Source of the DNA: Verrucomicrobiota bacterium
GTDB taxonomy: Bacteria > Verrucomicrobiota > Verrucomicrobiia > Opitutales > Opitutaceae
Length of the DNA: 36,898 nt
Direction: 5' to 3'
Assembly (NCBI GenBank): GCA_019136515.1
Contig: JAGVUB010000107.1
Coordinates: 1-36,898, forward strand
Positions 8,625-16,232 of this stretch are shown piece by piece; the first letter of the stretch is position 1; each line of letters begins with the position of its first letter. The notes beneath the pieces were generated by a model, which was not told the DNA's origin, did not search any database, and saw only the letters and a program-made list of their open reading frames with translations. The translations under genes were made by a program, and so were the position numbers.

Positions 8625-9092
8625 ATGTCGCTGACCCAAGCCGACGCCGACCAGCTGCTCGCCCTGCCGAAGGAGTTCTCGGGGAAGATCGCGACCATCG
8701 AGTTCCTGCGCGTGCAGGCGTTTACCGCGGAGTACGAGTTGCAGGGCGTGGGCAGCCCGGAGCGGTTTCTCCTCGATCTGGAGCGGGGCAACCGCAAGCG
8801 GGCGCGCCTGAAGTTCCAGACCCGGGCGCGCAAGATCCACATCCTTGCCCGCATCGACATCGACGGCCGGCCCCACCGCAACCCGGTCGACGCCCCGCAT
8901 CGGCCGGATGAGCGACTGATGGGGACGCACGTGCATCTCTACCGGGAAGGTTTCGCCGACCGGGTCGCGTTTCTCCCCGGCGACTTGCCGGAGTTTGCCG
9001 CACCGGCGGGTTCCGACGACGTTTCGTGGCTTTTGGCCTTTCTTCGGTTCTGCCGAGTCGCGACCATTCCCCAGATCCAAGAGGGCATCTGA
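8625..9092 (+). CDS. DUF6978 family protein
   Basis: The 155-residue product matches my recollection of the DUF6978 family. It has an N-terminal LTQADADQLLALPKEF, a central block FQTRARKIHILARIDIDG-PHRNP, then HVHLYREGFADRVAF and a C-terminal helix FLRFC. Function is not established for this family. The ATG at 8625 is used because family similarity begins there. The stop is 2 bp before the start of the DUF1828/DUF1829 gene, so the two are almost certainly co-translated. Such pairs are usually seen in accessory regions, which suggests a toxin-antitoxin-like or defence role, but this is inference. Codon use looks like the host's. Confidence 0.8.
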   Translation: MSLTQADADQLLALPKEFSGKIATIEFLRVQAFTAEYELQGVGSPERFLLDLERGNRKRARLKFQTRARKIHILARIDIDGRPHRNPVDAPHRPDERLMGTHVHLYREGFADRVAFLPGDLPEFAAPAGSDDVSWLLAFLRFCRVATIPQIQEGI

Positions 9093-9094
9093 CC

Positions 9095-9871
9095 ATGCTG
9101 GCCGCCGAGGGAAAACAACTGATCGAAGGGTATCTGAACTGGCTCAAGGAGGGCTTCCACCTCGAGTCGACGGATACCTACACCCTCATCACCACGCCGT
9201 TCCTCGACCCGCACAACGACGAGATCCAGCTCTTCGTCGAGAAGCAGGGCGACCAGCTCCGCCTGTCCGACGACGGCTACACGCTCGCGGACCTGAGCGA
9301 CATGGGGCTCGAGATCAACACGGAGAAGCGCGACGCCCATGTGCGGCAGATTCTGAACGGCTTCGGCGTGCGCCTCGAGGATGATGGCCAACTGACGGTC
9401 ACGGCCACCGCGCGCGATTTCCCTCAGAAGAAGCACAACCTCATCCAGGCGATCCTCGCCGTCCACGACCTCTCGGTCATGGGGCAGGCGCAGGTGCTCC
9501 AATTCTTCGAAGAGGATGTGGCCGCCTACCTCCGCGAGCGGAAGGTACCGTTCTTCCGCAGCCTGAACCTCGCCGGGCGGAGCGGCTTCCACCACCATTT
9601 CGACTTCGGCTTCGCGTCGGTCGGCGCGCGGCCGGAGGCGGTGTTGCAGGCGGCCAACGCACTGACGCGGGACTGGGCGACGAGCGTCGCCTTCGCCGTC
9701 AACGACGTGCGGCTCCAGCGCGGCGACGACGCTTTCGTGGCGTACGCGATGATCAACGACCGCGAGAGCGCCCCCGTCGCCGACTATCTCGACGCGCTCC
9801 GCGCCTACCGGATCAAAGCGTTCCTCTGGAGTCAGCGCGAGGCGCTGGCGACCGAGGTCGGGGCGAACTGA
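9095..9871 (+). CDS. DUF1828/DUF1829 domain protein
   Basis: The 258-residue product has two recognisable domains. Residues about 10-105 match DUF1828 (TTPFLDPHNDEIQLFVEKQG, LSDDGYTLADL, ILNGFGVRL, then FPQKKHNLIQAILAVHDL). Residues about 135-250 match DUF1829 (FFEEDVAAYLRERKVPF, SGFHHHFDFGF, FLWSQREA). The two families are normally found fused in this order. Biochemistry is unknown; the second domain's layout recalls a small alpha/beta fold, but I see no safe catalytic assignment. The start at 9095 follows a GAGGG motif inside the end of the preceding gene. It forms a two-gene unit with DUF6978. Confidence 0.85.
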   Translation: MLAAEGKQLIEGYLNWLKEGFHLESTDTYTLITTPFLDPHNDEIQLFVEKQGDQLRLSDDGYTLADLSDMGLEINTEKRDAHVRQILNGFGVRLEDDGQLTVTATARDFPQKKHNLIQAILAVHDLSVMGQAQVLQFFEEDVAAYLRERKVPFFRSLNLAGRSGFHHHFDFGFASVGARPEAVLQAANALTRDWATSVAFAVNDVRLQRGDDAFVAYAMINDRESAPVADYLDALRAYRIKAFLWSQREALATEVGAN

Positions 9872-10008
9872 GGGCGGATTTGGTTCGGTACGCAGGGTAA
9901 AGGACTCCGCGGTGTGCTTCTGGTGGATCGAGTGCAGACGGATGTTCGACTTGTCTGCCGGCCGGGGGCAGAAGAGCCTCTCGTTAAGCTCACGCCAGAC
10001 CCCTCCCA

Positions 10009-10728
10009 ATGTTGTTCCCAGCCAAATTCCAGCGGACAGGTTTCCTCGACCTCCTTGCTGACGCGGCATTTCAACTGCGGTTGGCCAAGACCGCCGACTC
10101 GGATTACGCGATGAACAGACATGCGAGGGGGGCGATTCTCGCAGCGGCATTCTCGGTTGAGTGTTGTGCCAACTGCCTGTTGGCCGATCTAGAGCTTGCA
10201 CCCAAAGCGCAGGCAGATTTCGAGCGGCTCACTGCGCTCGCGAAATACGAGCTCTACGTTCTTGCCGCCAAGAAGGGGCGAGTCTTCGACCGCGGGCGGG
10301 AAGAAGTCGGGCAGGCCAATGCCCTTATCCAAATTCGGAATGGTTTTGTGCATCCGAAGCTCGTCTCAACTAGAGCGGAGATCGGTGAACCGAAGGATGG
10401 CGGAGACGCAATTGCGGTGGAGCTCCGCCTTTACCCAAAATGCGACGGGCTTGGGATTCCTGATCAGCCGCTTCTCTGGAGTGCCTCGGATGCTGAATCG
10501 GCCTTCAGGGCGGCATTAGGCTTTTTCCGGTATGTGTTCGTTGACCTACTGGGGGCAGATTGTGAGGAGGTGCAGCGCTTGGTCTGCGACAAGACCGAGG
10601 CGAGTTTGGGTGAGCATCAACACCTGCTTGAAAGTAACTTCGACGAGTTCGTGGAGGAGTTCAGCCAAGCGGCCAAGGCGGGGTTTGATCTGTCATTCCT
10701 CGGTTTTGGTAGGATTGGATCAACCTGA
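10009..10728 (+). CDS. HEPN-like protein of unknown function (R-x4-H motif)
   Basis: The 239-residue product is alpha-helical by eye. A long helix around residues 38-62 (ARGAILAAAFSVECCANCLL) contains a conserved-type acidic residue, and R110-N-G-F-V-H115-P gives the R-x4-H signature of HEPN nucleases. HEPN domains act as ribonucleases in toxin-antitoxin, CRISPR and abortive-infection systems; activity here is inferred from motif and layout only. The gene's GC content and codon use are visibly lower than in its neighbours (for example GTT, GAT and AAA codons), a sign of recent transfer. It lies 137 bp after the DUF1828/1829 gene on the same strand and converges with an efflux permease, 17 bp away. 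No small antitoxin-like gene is visible next to it. Confidence 0.65.
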   Translation: MLFPAKFQRTGFLDLLADAAFQLRLAKTADSDYAMNRHARGAILAAAFSVECCANCLLADLELAPKAQADFERLTALAKYELYVLAAKKGRVFDRGREEVGQANALIQIRNGFVHPKLVSTRAEIGEPKDGGDAIAVELRLYPKCDGLGIPDQPLLWSASDAESAFRAALGFFRYVFVDLLGADCEEVQRLVCDKTEASLGEHQHLLESNFDEFVEEFSQAAKAGFDLSFLGFGRIGST

Positions 10729-10745
10729 CTCTGATTCGCTGGAGG

Positions 10746-11876
10746 TCACGCCAGCGTTTTGCGGAAGCGGGAGACGGCGATGGCCATGACGGCGACGCCG
10801 AGGGCGAGCAGGGCGGCGCATTGGGGCCAGAGGATCTCGAAGCCCACACCCTTCAGGAAAACGCCGCGGATGATCACGAGGATGTAGCGGATCGGATCGA
10901 CGACGCTGAGGTATTGGAAGAACGCGGGCATGTTCGCGATGGGGAAGATGAACCCGGAGAAGAGCATCGCGGGGAAAAAGAAGAAGAACGTCGTCATCAT
11001 CGCCTGCTGCTGCGTGCGGCAGACCGTCGAGATGAACAGCCCGATGCCGAGCGTGCTGAGCAGGAAGAGCGCGACGCCGAGCAGGAGCAGCGCGAAGTTG
11101 CCGCGGAACGGGATGCCGAACCAGAACAGCGCGATGGCGGTGACGAGGACGACGTCGATGAACCCGATCACGGCGAAGGGCGCGGACTTGCCGAGGATGA
11201 ACTCCACCGGGCGGATCGGCGTGACCATGACCTGCTCGATCGTGCCGACCTCCTTCTCGCGCACGATCGCCATGCTGGTGAGCATGAGGCTGATCAACAT
11301 GACCAGGAGCGAGATGATGCCGGGCACGTAGAAGTGGCGGCTCTCGAGATCGGCGTTGAACCAGGCGCGGGGCTGGAGATCGACGCTCCCGACGGGCACG
11401 GTGCGGCCGGCGCGACGGAGCGTCTGGTCGAGCGCGAGAGTGTTGGCCGCGGTGGCGGCGATGACGTTGGCGTAGTTGACGACGTAGCGCGCGGTGTTCG
11501 AGTCGGCGCCGTCGACGATGAGCTGCACGGGCGCGGGCTGGCCGGCGTGGAGGCGGCGTTCGTAGCCGGCGTCGATCTGGAGGACGGCGGCGGCTGTGGT
11601 GGAGTCGATGAGTGCGCGTGCCTCGTCGTCGGTGGCGGGGCGGGCGACGGCGTCGAAGTAGGCGGAGCCGGTGAAGCGGGCGACGAGCGCGCGGCTGGCG
11701 GGGGTGTTGTCGCGGTCGACGATGGCGAGCGGCACGTGGCGGACGTCGAGGGTGACGGCGTAGCCGAAGATCAACGTCTGGATGACCGGCAGACCGAAGA
11801 TGACCAGCCGCATGCGCGGGTCGCGGAGGACGGAGCGGAACTCCTTGCGCAGGAGGGTGAGGATGCGTTCCCACAT
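10746..11876 (-). CDS. ABC-2 type efflux permease (YbhR-like)
   Basis: The 376-residue membrane protein has one N-terminal membrane segment (about 25-45), a large periplasmic domain (about 46-180) with EARALIDS and VDGADSNTA, and five C-terminal membrane segments. Between the first two of these is the coupling motif AIVREKEVGTIEQVMVTPIRP, typical of ABC2 permeases. It is the last gene of the TetR-MFP-ATPase-ATPase-permease-permease operon and likely pairs with the permease at 12036-13169 to form the translocation pore. Exported compounds are probably drugs or other amphiphiles, as in YbhGFSR of enterobacteria; this is inference. The 159-bp gap upstream holds three REP hairpins, unlike the 4-bp overlap between earlier genes. 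Confidence 0.9.
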   Translation of the reverse strand: MWERILTLLRKEFRSVLRDPRMRLVIFGLPVIQTLIFGYAVTLDVRHVPLAIVDRDNTPASRALVARFTGSAYFDAVARPATDDEARALIDSTTAAAVLQIDAGYERRLHAGQPAPVQLIVDGADSNTARYVVNYANVIAATAANTLALDQTLRRAGRTVPVGSVDLQPRAWFNADLESRHFYVPGIISLLVMLISLMLTSMAIVREKEVGTIEQVMVTPIRPVEFILGKSAPFAVIGFIDVVLVTAIALFWFGIPFRGNFALLLLGVALFLLSTLGIGLFISTVCRTQQQAMMTTFFFFFPAMLFSGFIFPIANMPAFFQYLSVVDPIRYILVIIRGVFLKGVGFEILWPQCAALLALGVAVMAIAVSRFRKTLA

Positions 11877-11909
11877 GGCGGGTTTAGGGGGCGGGCGTTG
11901 CGGTCCGTT

Positions 11910-12009
11910 GTAGCCGGCCGCGGTGAGGCCGGCTTTCGTAGCGGAACGCGTGAGCGTTTCGCGTCTGCGAGCGGGCGGAGGTTTGGCCGGGGTCGCCGCC
12001 CCCGGCTAC
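11910..12009. repeat. Three REP hairpins between the two permease genes
   Basis: In order: GTAG at 11910-11913 with stem GCCGGCC / GGCCGGC (11913-11919, 11927-11933); GTAG at 11938-11941 with stem CGGAACGC / GCGTTTCG (11942-11949, 11954-11961, one G-T pair); and an inverted unit with stem GCCGGGG / CCCCGGC (11986-11992, 12000-12006), followed by CTAC (12006-12009). The outer two form an inverted pair, as in BIMEs. They sit in the middle of an operon and could stabilise or attenuate the transcript. Confidence 0.75.
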
Positions 12010-12035
12010 AGGCGCAGGCGTGTTGGCCACGGTTG

Positions 12036-13169
12036 TCACGCGAGCCTCCGTTTCGTGCGGGCGATGGCGGCGACGAGCATGAGGGCGGCGAAACCGAGCA
12101 GGCACAGGGCGTCGCCCCAGAGAACGGTGACACCGGTGCCGCGCAGGAAGATGCCTTTCACGAGAGCGACGAAGTAGCGCGCGGGCACGATGTAGGTGAT
12201 GCCGCGGACGACGACGGGCATGTTGGCGATGGCGAAGGCGAAGCCGGAGAGCAGGAACGCGGGCAGGAACGTGGCGATCATCGCGACCTGGCTGGCGAGG
12301 AGCTGCTGGCGGGTGATCGTGCTGATGAGGATGCCCTGCGCGAGGGTGGCGACGATGAAGACCGTGCCGACGCCGAAGAGCAGCGGCACGCTGCCGCGCA
12401 GCGGGACATGGAAGAGAAACACGGCCATCGACACGGCGATGACAAGGTCGACCAGGCCGATGCCGAGGTACGGGATGAGTTTGCCGAGGATGAGCTCGGG
12501 CGGGCGCACGGGGGTGGAGATGAGCTGCTCCATCGTGCCGGTCTCCCACTCGCGAGCGATGGTGAGCGAGGTGAGCAGCGCGGAGATGAGGCCCATGATG
12601 ACCGCGAGGATACCGGGGACGATGAAGTTGCGGCTGGCGAGGTCGGGGTTGAACCAGACGCGCGTGCGCAGATCGAGCCCGGTGCCGGGCGCGAGGCCGG
12701 TGCGGCGGCGGACCTGGTCGAGGATGAGCTGCTGGTTGAAGGCGAGCGCGATGGCCTGCGTGTAGCCGAGGACGATACCGGCGGTGTTGGAGTCGGAACC
12801 GTCGACGATCGCCTGCACGGGCGCGGTGCGGCCGGCGTCGAGGTCGCGGCCGAAGCCGGACGGGATGACCAGCGCGAGCATGGCTTCGCGGGAGTCGATG
12901 GCGTGTTCGAGCTGTGGGTAGGCGTCGACGCTGCCCTGGAAGGAGAAATACGGCGTGCCGGTGAAGCGGGCGACGAATTCGCGGCTCTGTGCGGTGCCGC
13001 TCTGGTCCCAGACGACGAAGGGCACGCGGTCGACGTCGAGCGTGAGCGCGTAGCCGAAGGCGAGGAGCATGAGCAGCGGGACGCCGACGGCGAGGCCGAG
13101 GCTGCGCGGGTCGCGGCGGATGTGGAGGGCTTCCTTGCGGGCGATGGCCCAGAGGCGGCGGAGGTTCAT
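12036..13169 (-). CDS. ABC-2 type efflux permease (YbhS-like)
   Basis: The 377-residue protein has the same plan as its downstream partner: a membrane segment at about 26-46, a periplasmic domain with VDGSDSNTAG at about 135-145, and a C-terminal membrane bundle preceded by LTIAREWETGTMEQLISTP, the ABC2 permease signature. It is 30-40% alike by eye to the permease at 10746-11876, so the two probably arose by duplication and act as a heterodimer. Its ATG overlaps the stop of the ATPase gene by 4 bp (ATGA), indicating translational coupling. The substrate is unknown. Confidence 0.9.
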   Translation of the reverse strand: MNLRRLWAIARKEALHIRRDPRSLGLAVGVPLLMLLAFGYALTLDVDRVPFVVWDQSGTAQSREFVARFTGTPYFSFQGSVDAYPQLEHAIDSREAMLALVIPSGFGRDLDAGRTAPVQAIVDGSDSNTAGIVLGYTQAIALAFNQQLILDQVRRRTGLAPGTGLDLRTRVWFNPDLASRNFIVPGILAVIMGLISALLTSLTIAREWETGTMEQLISTPVRPPELILGKLIPYLGIGLVDLVIAVSMAVFLFHVPLRGSVPLLFGVGTVFIVATLAQGILISTITRQQLLASQVAMIATFLPAFLLSGFAFAIANMPVVVRGITYIVPARYFVALVKGIFLRGTGVTVLWGDALCLLGFAALMLVAAIARTKRRLA

Positions 13170-14188
13170 CGGCGGAACTCCTGTTGGGCGCCGGCGGCGC
13201 GGTCGCGGGCCTCGATGAGGGAGACGAAGACATCTTCCAGGGTTGGCACGATGCGCTCGACGCGGGCGACGGCGATGCGCTCGGCGGCGAGCGCGGCGCG
13301 GATGGCGGCGATGGCCGGCTCGGCCTCGGTGGCGACGGCGTGCAGGCCCTTGCCGAAGAGTGCGGTCTCCTTCACGGCCGGCACGCGCGCGAGGACGGAC
13401 ATGGCGTCGTTGGGGCGCTCGCAGTCGATCTCCAGCACGGCGTCGGTCATGTGGCTGGTCTTCAGGTCGCGCGGGCGGCCGAGGGCGATGAGCTCGCCGC
13501 GGTAGACGATGCCGAGCCGGTCGCAGTACTCGGACTCCTCCATGTAGTGGGTTGTCACGAACACGGTCACGCCCTGGCCGGCGAGGGTGTTGATCAGATC
13601 CCAGAACTGGCGGCGGCTGTTGGGGTCGACGCCGGAGGTGGGCTCGTCGAGGAAGAGGATGGGCGGCTCGTGGAGCACGGCGCAGCCGAGGGCGAGGCGC
13701 TGTTTCCAGCCGCCGGAGAGCGTGGCGGTGCGCGAGGCGCGGTGGGCGGTGAGGCCGGCCATCTCGAGCACCCAGTCGCGGCGCGCGGCCTTCTTCGCGG
13801 CGGGGATGCGGTAGATGCCGCTGTAGAAGTCGATGTTCTCCTCGACCGTGAGCTCGTCGTAGAGGGAGAACTTCTGGCTCATGTAGCCGATGCGGGTCTT
13901 GATGAGCTCGGTCTGCGTGCGGATGTCGAAGCCGGCCACGCGGCCGGTGCCGCCGCTGGGTGTGAGCAGGCCGCAGAGCATGCGGATGGTGGTGGACTTG
14001 CCCGCGCCGTTGGGGCCGAGGAAACCGAAGATCTCGCCGCGCGTGACCGAGAACGAGATACCCGCGACCGCGCGGAACGCGCCGAAGCGTTTCTCGAGGT
14101 TCTGCACCTCGACGACGGGCTCGGCGGTGGGAGCGGCGCTGGAGGCTGGAACGATGGGCATGGCGTGGCGGACCGGGGAGTTTGTCAC
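13166..14188 (-). CDS. ABC transporter ATPase, second half of a split YbhF-like pair
   Basis: The 340-residue ATPase carries a full set of motifs: Walker A GPNGAGKST (58-66), signature LSGGW (157-161), Walker B ILFLDEPTSGVD (177-188) with catalytic Glu182, and H-loop His214 in VTTHYM. It should be catalytically competent. The C-terminal 90 residues form the usual accessory domain. The GTG at 14188 overlaps the stop of the other ATPase by 4 bp (GTGA), which supports this start; an ATG at 14161 is an alternative that would shorten it by nine residues. In enterobacterial YbhF both ATPases are one polypeptide; here they are separate genes, with this one the active-looking partner. Confidence 0.9.
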   Translation of the reverse strand: MTNSPVRHAMPIVPASSAAPTAEPVVEVQNLEKRFGAFRAVAGISFSVTRGEIFGFLGPNGAGKSTTIRMLCGLLTPSGGTGRVAGFDIRTQTELIKTRIGYMSQKFSLYDELTVEENIDFYSGIYRIPAAKKAARRDWVLEMAGLTAHRASRTATLSGGWKQRLALGCAVLHEPPILFLDEPTSGVDPNSRRQFWDLINTLAGQGVTVFVTTHYMEESEYCDRLGIVYRGELIALGRPRDLKTSHMTDAVLEIDCERPNDAMSVLARVPAVKETALFGKGLHAVATEAEPAIAAIRAALAAERIAVARVERIVPTLEDVFVSLIEARDRAAGAQQEFRR

Positions 14189-14202
14189 GTATTACGTGAC
14201 AA
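14182..14202. promoter_or_regulatory. Perfect 21-bp palindrome at the junction of the two ATPase genes
   Basis: The half-site TTGTCACGTA is followed by a single central T and its exact reverse complement. The site covers the last codons of one ATPase gene and the GTG start of the next, so it is partly coding. It shares the ACGTATTACGT core with the palindrome at 2985-3003. It may be an internal operator of the operon or a chromosome-organising site. Confidence 0.5.
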
Positions 14203-15144
14203 CGGCTGTGGTGGCTCGGCGCCGGCGGCGGGCTGGCCGATGACAGAGACGAAGACGTCCTCGAGCGAGGGCTCGATCGGGCGGAGCGAGAGCAGCTCGA
14301 AGCCGGCGGAGGCGACGAGGCGGCGGGTGTCGGCCTCGGCGGCGGCGGGCTCGCGGGTGGCGACGTGGACGCGGTCGCCGAAGAGACCGACGCTGGCGGA
14401 GCGGAGATTTTCGCGGAGCAGAAGCGCGGTGCGGCGCGGGGCGGAGGTGCGGACCTCGAGGAGGGTGCCGGGCATGAGGCGTTTCACCTCGTCGGGCGTG
14501 CCCAGACCGAGGAGACGGCCCTCGTGGAGGAGCGCGAGGCGGTTGCAGCGCTCGGCCTCGTCGAGGTAGGCGGTGGAGACGAAGAGCGTCACTCCTTCGC
14601 GGACGAGCTGGTAGAGGATGCGCCAGAAATCGCGGCGGGAGACGGGATCGACGCCGTTGGTGGGCTCGTCGAGGAAGAGGACGCGCGGGGTGTGGATGAG
14701 CGCGCAGGCCAGCCCGAGCTTCTGCTTCATGCCGCCGGAGAGGTTGCCGGCGAGGCGGTGCTTGAACGGCGTGAGGTTGCTGAAGCCGAGGAGGCGCTCG
14801 GTGCGGGCGGCGAGCTCGCGGCGGGGCACGCCGTAGATGTCGGCGTAGAAGGCGATGTTCTCGGCGACGGAGAGATCGGGATACAGGCCGAAGCGCTGGC
14901 TCATGTAGCCGATGTGGTCCTTCAGGCGGGCGGCGTCGCGGACGACATCGCAGCCGGCGACGGTGGCGGTGCCGGCGGTGGGCGGGAGGATGCCGGTGAG
15001 CATCCGCATTGTCGTTGTTTTCCCGGCACCGTCGGGCCCGACGAGTCCGAAGATCTCGCCCGCCTGCACCTCGAGGTCGAGCCCGGCCACGGCGACGAGT
15101 TCGCCGAAGGCGCGGCGGAGTCCCTGGGTGCGGATGGCGGGCAT
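14185..15144 (-). CDS. ABC transporter ATPase, first half of a split YbhF-like pair, altered H-loop
   Basis: The 319-residue ATPase has Walker A GPDGAGKTT (36-44), signature LSGGM (135-139) and Walker B VLFLDEPTNGVD (155-166). The H-loop position, where its partner has VTTHYM, reads VSTAYLDEAE, so the switch histidine is replaced by Ala192. This suggests a degenerate ATP site and an asymmetric heterodimer with the next ATPase. Similar changes are common in the first half of YbhF-like proteins, from memory. The ATG at 15144 gives the standard start MPAIRTQGL just before the nucleotide-binding domain. A 77-bp purine-rich spacer (GGACGGA-type) separates it from the membrane fusion protein gene. 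Confidence 0.9.
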   Translation of the reverse strand: MPAIRTQGLRRAFGELVAVAGLDLEVQAGEIFGLVGPDGAGKTTTMRMLTGILPPTAGTATVAGCDVVRDAARLKDHIGYMSQRFGLYPDLSVAENIAFYADIYGVPRRELAARTERLLGFSNLTPFKHRLAGNLSGGMKQKLGLACALIHTPRVLFLDEPTNGVDPVSRRDFWRILYQLVREGVTLFVSTAYLDEAERCNRLALLHEGRLLGLGTPDEVKRLMPGTLLEVRTSAPRRTALLLRENLRSASVGLFGDRVHVATREPAAAEADTRRLVASAGFELLSLRPIEPSLEDVFVSVIGQPAAGAEPPQPLSRNT

Positions 15145-15221
15145 GGGAGGGCGGACGGAGGACGGATGACAGACGACGGAAGGCGGAGGGCGGAATACGG
15201 TGGGGAAGGCGCGCGGAGAGC

Positions 15222-16232
15222 TCAGTGCAGGACGACGTCGGCGGGCATGCCGGGCTTGAGCTCGTCCTGCGGGTTGGCGAGATCGACCTTGATGCGAAAG
15301 ACGAGCTTCACTCGCTCCTTCTCGGTCTGGACGGTCTTCGGCGTGAACTCGGCCTCGGAGGAGATGAAGCCGACGGTGCCCTGGTAGACCTTGCCGGGGA
15401 AGGTGTCGGTGCGGACCTCGGCGGGCTGGCCGTGGCGGAGGCGGCCGAGGTCGGTCTGGCTCACGTAGGCGCGGACCCAGACGTGGGCGAGGTCGGCGAC
15501 GGTGACAACGGGCGTGCCGGCGGCGACGAATTCGCCGGGTTCGATGTTGTGGGAGAGGACGACGCCGGCGAAGGGCGCGACGAGCCGGGTGTTGTCGAGC
15601 TGGGTCTCGGCGAGGGCGAGCGCGGCGTGGGCGGACTCGACACGTGCCCGCGCGGCGGCGACGGCGTCCTTGCGCGGGCCTTCCTCGGCGAGCTTGAGCG
15701 CCTCGGCGGCCTGGTCGGCGCGCGCGGCGGCGACGGTGTGGGCGGCCTCGGCGGTCTCGAGGTCGCGCGCGGCGGTGACGTCCTTGCTGCGGAGCTCCTG
15801 CTGGCGGGCGAGTTCGAGGCGCGCGCGGTCGCGGTCGGCCTCGGCGCTGCGCAGGGCGGCCTTGGCGGTGGCGAGTTCCTGGGGACGCGAGCCGGCGACG
15901 AGGTCGGCGAGGGTGGCCTCGGCGGTGGCGAGCTCGGCGCGGCGGAGGGCGGCGGTCTGCTTCTGCTCGGTGTCGTCGAGCAGGGCGACGGGCTGGCCGG
16001 CGGCGACGCGCTCGCCCTCGGAGACGAGACGGGAGGCGACGCGGCCGGGGATCTTGAAGCCGACCTGGGCGTCGACGGCCTCGATGTTGCCGGAGAGGCG
16101 GACGGCGGCGTCGGTGGTATCGGTGCTCCGGTGGCAACCGGTGGAAGGGCCAAGGAGCAGGGAGGCGAGCGCGAGTGCGCCGAGGGCGGCCGCGGTGCGG
16201 CGGGGGCGGTTAGCGGGAAGGACCGTTTTCAT
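15222..16232 (-). CDS. HlyD-family membrane fusion (periplasmic adaptor) protein, YbhG-like
   Basis: The 336-residue protein has an N-terminal hydrophobic segment (about 13-28) ending in STGC, so Cys33 may be lipidated; the lipobox is weak (Ser at -3). A first lipoyl half begins around SGNIEAVDAQVGFKIPGRV (55-75). A long alanine-rich coiled coil (about 100-210) spans the periplasm, and the second lipoyl half (NTRLVAPFAGVVLSHNIEPG) and a beta-barrel domain follow. It would link the inner-membrane ABC permeases to an outer-membrane channel, which is not encoded here. The ATG at 16232 lies 23 bp inside the end of the TetR gene, so the two are translationally coupled. Confidence 0.9.
   Translation of the reverse strand: MKTVLPANRPRRTAAALGALALASLLLGPSTGCHRSTDTTDAAVRLSGNIEAVDAQVGFKIPGRVASRLVSEGERVAAGQPVALLDDTEQKQTAALRRAELATAEATLADLVAGSRPQELATAKAALRSAEADRDRARLELARQQELRSKDVTAARDLETAEAAHTVAAARADQAAEALKLAEEGPRKDAVAAARARVESAHAALALAETQLDNTRLVAPFAGVVLSHNIEPGEFVAAGTPVVTVADLAHVWVRAYVSQTDLGRLRHGQPAEVRTDTFPGKVYQGTVGFISSEAEFTPKTVQTEKERVKLVFRIKVDLANPQDELKPGMPADVVLH

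Noticed and set aside
10821..13505. 894-residue plus-strand open frame opposite the permease genes
   Set aside because: Acidic and glycine-rich, antisense to two permeases with intact ABC2 motifs.
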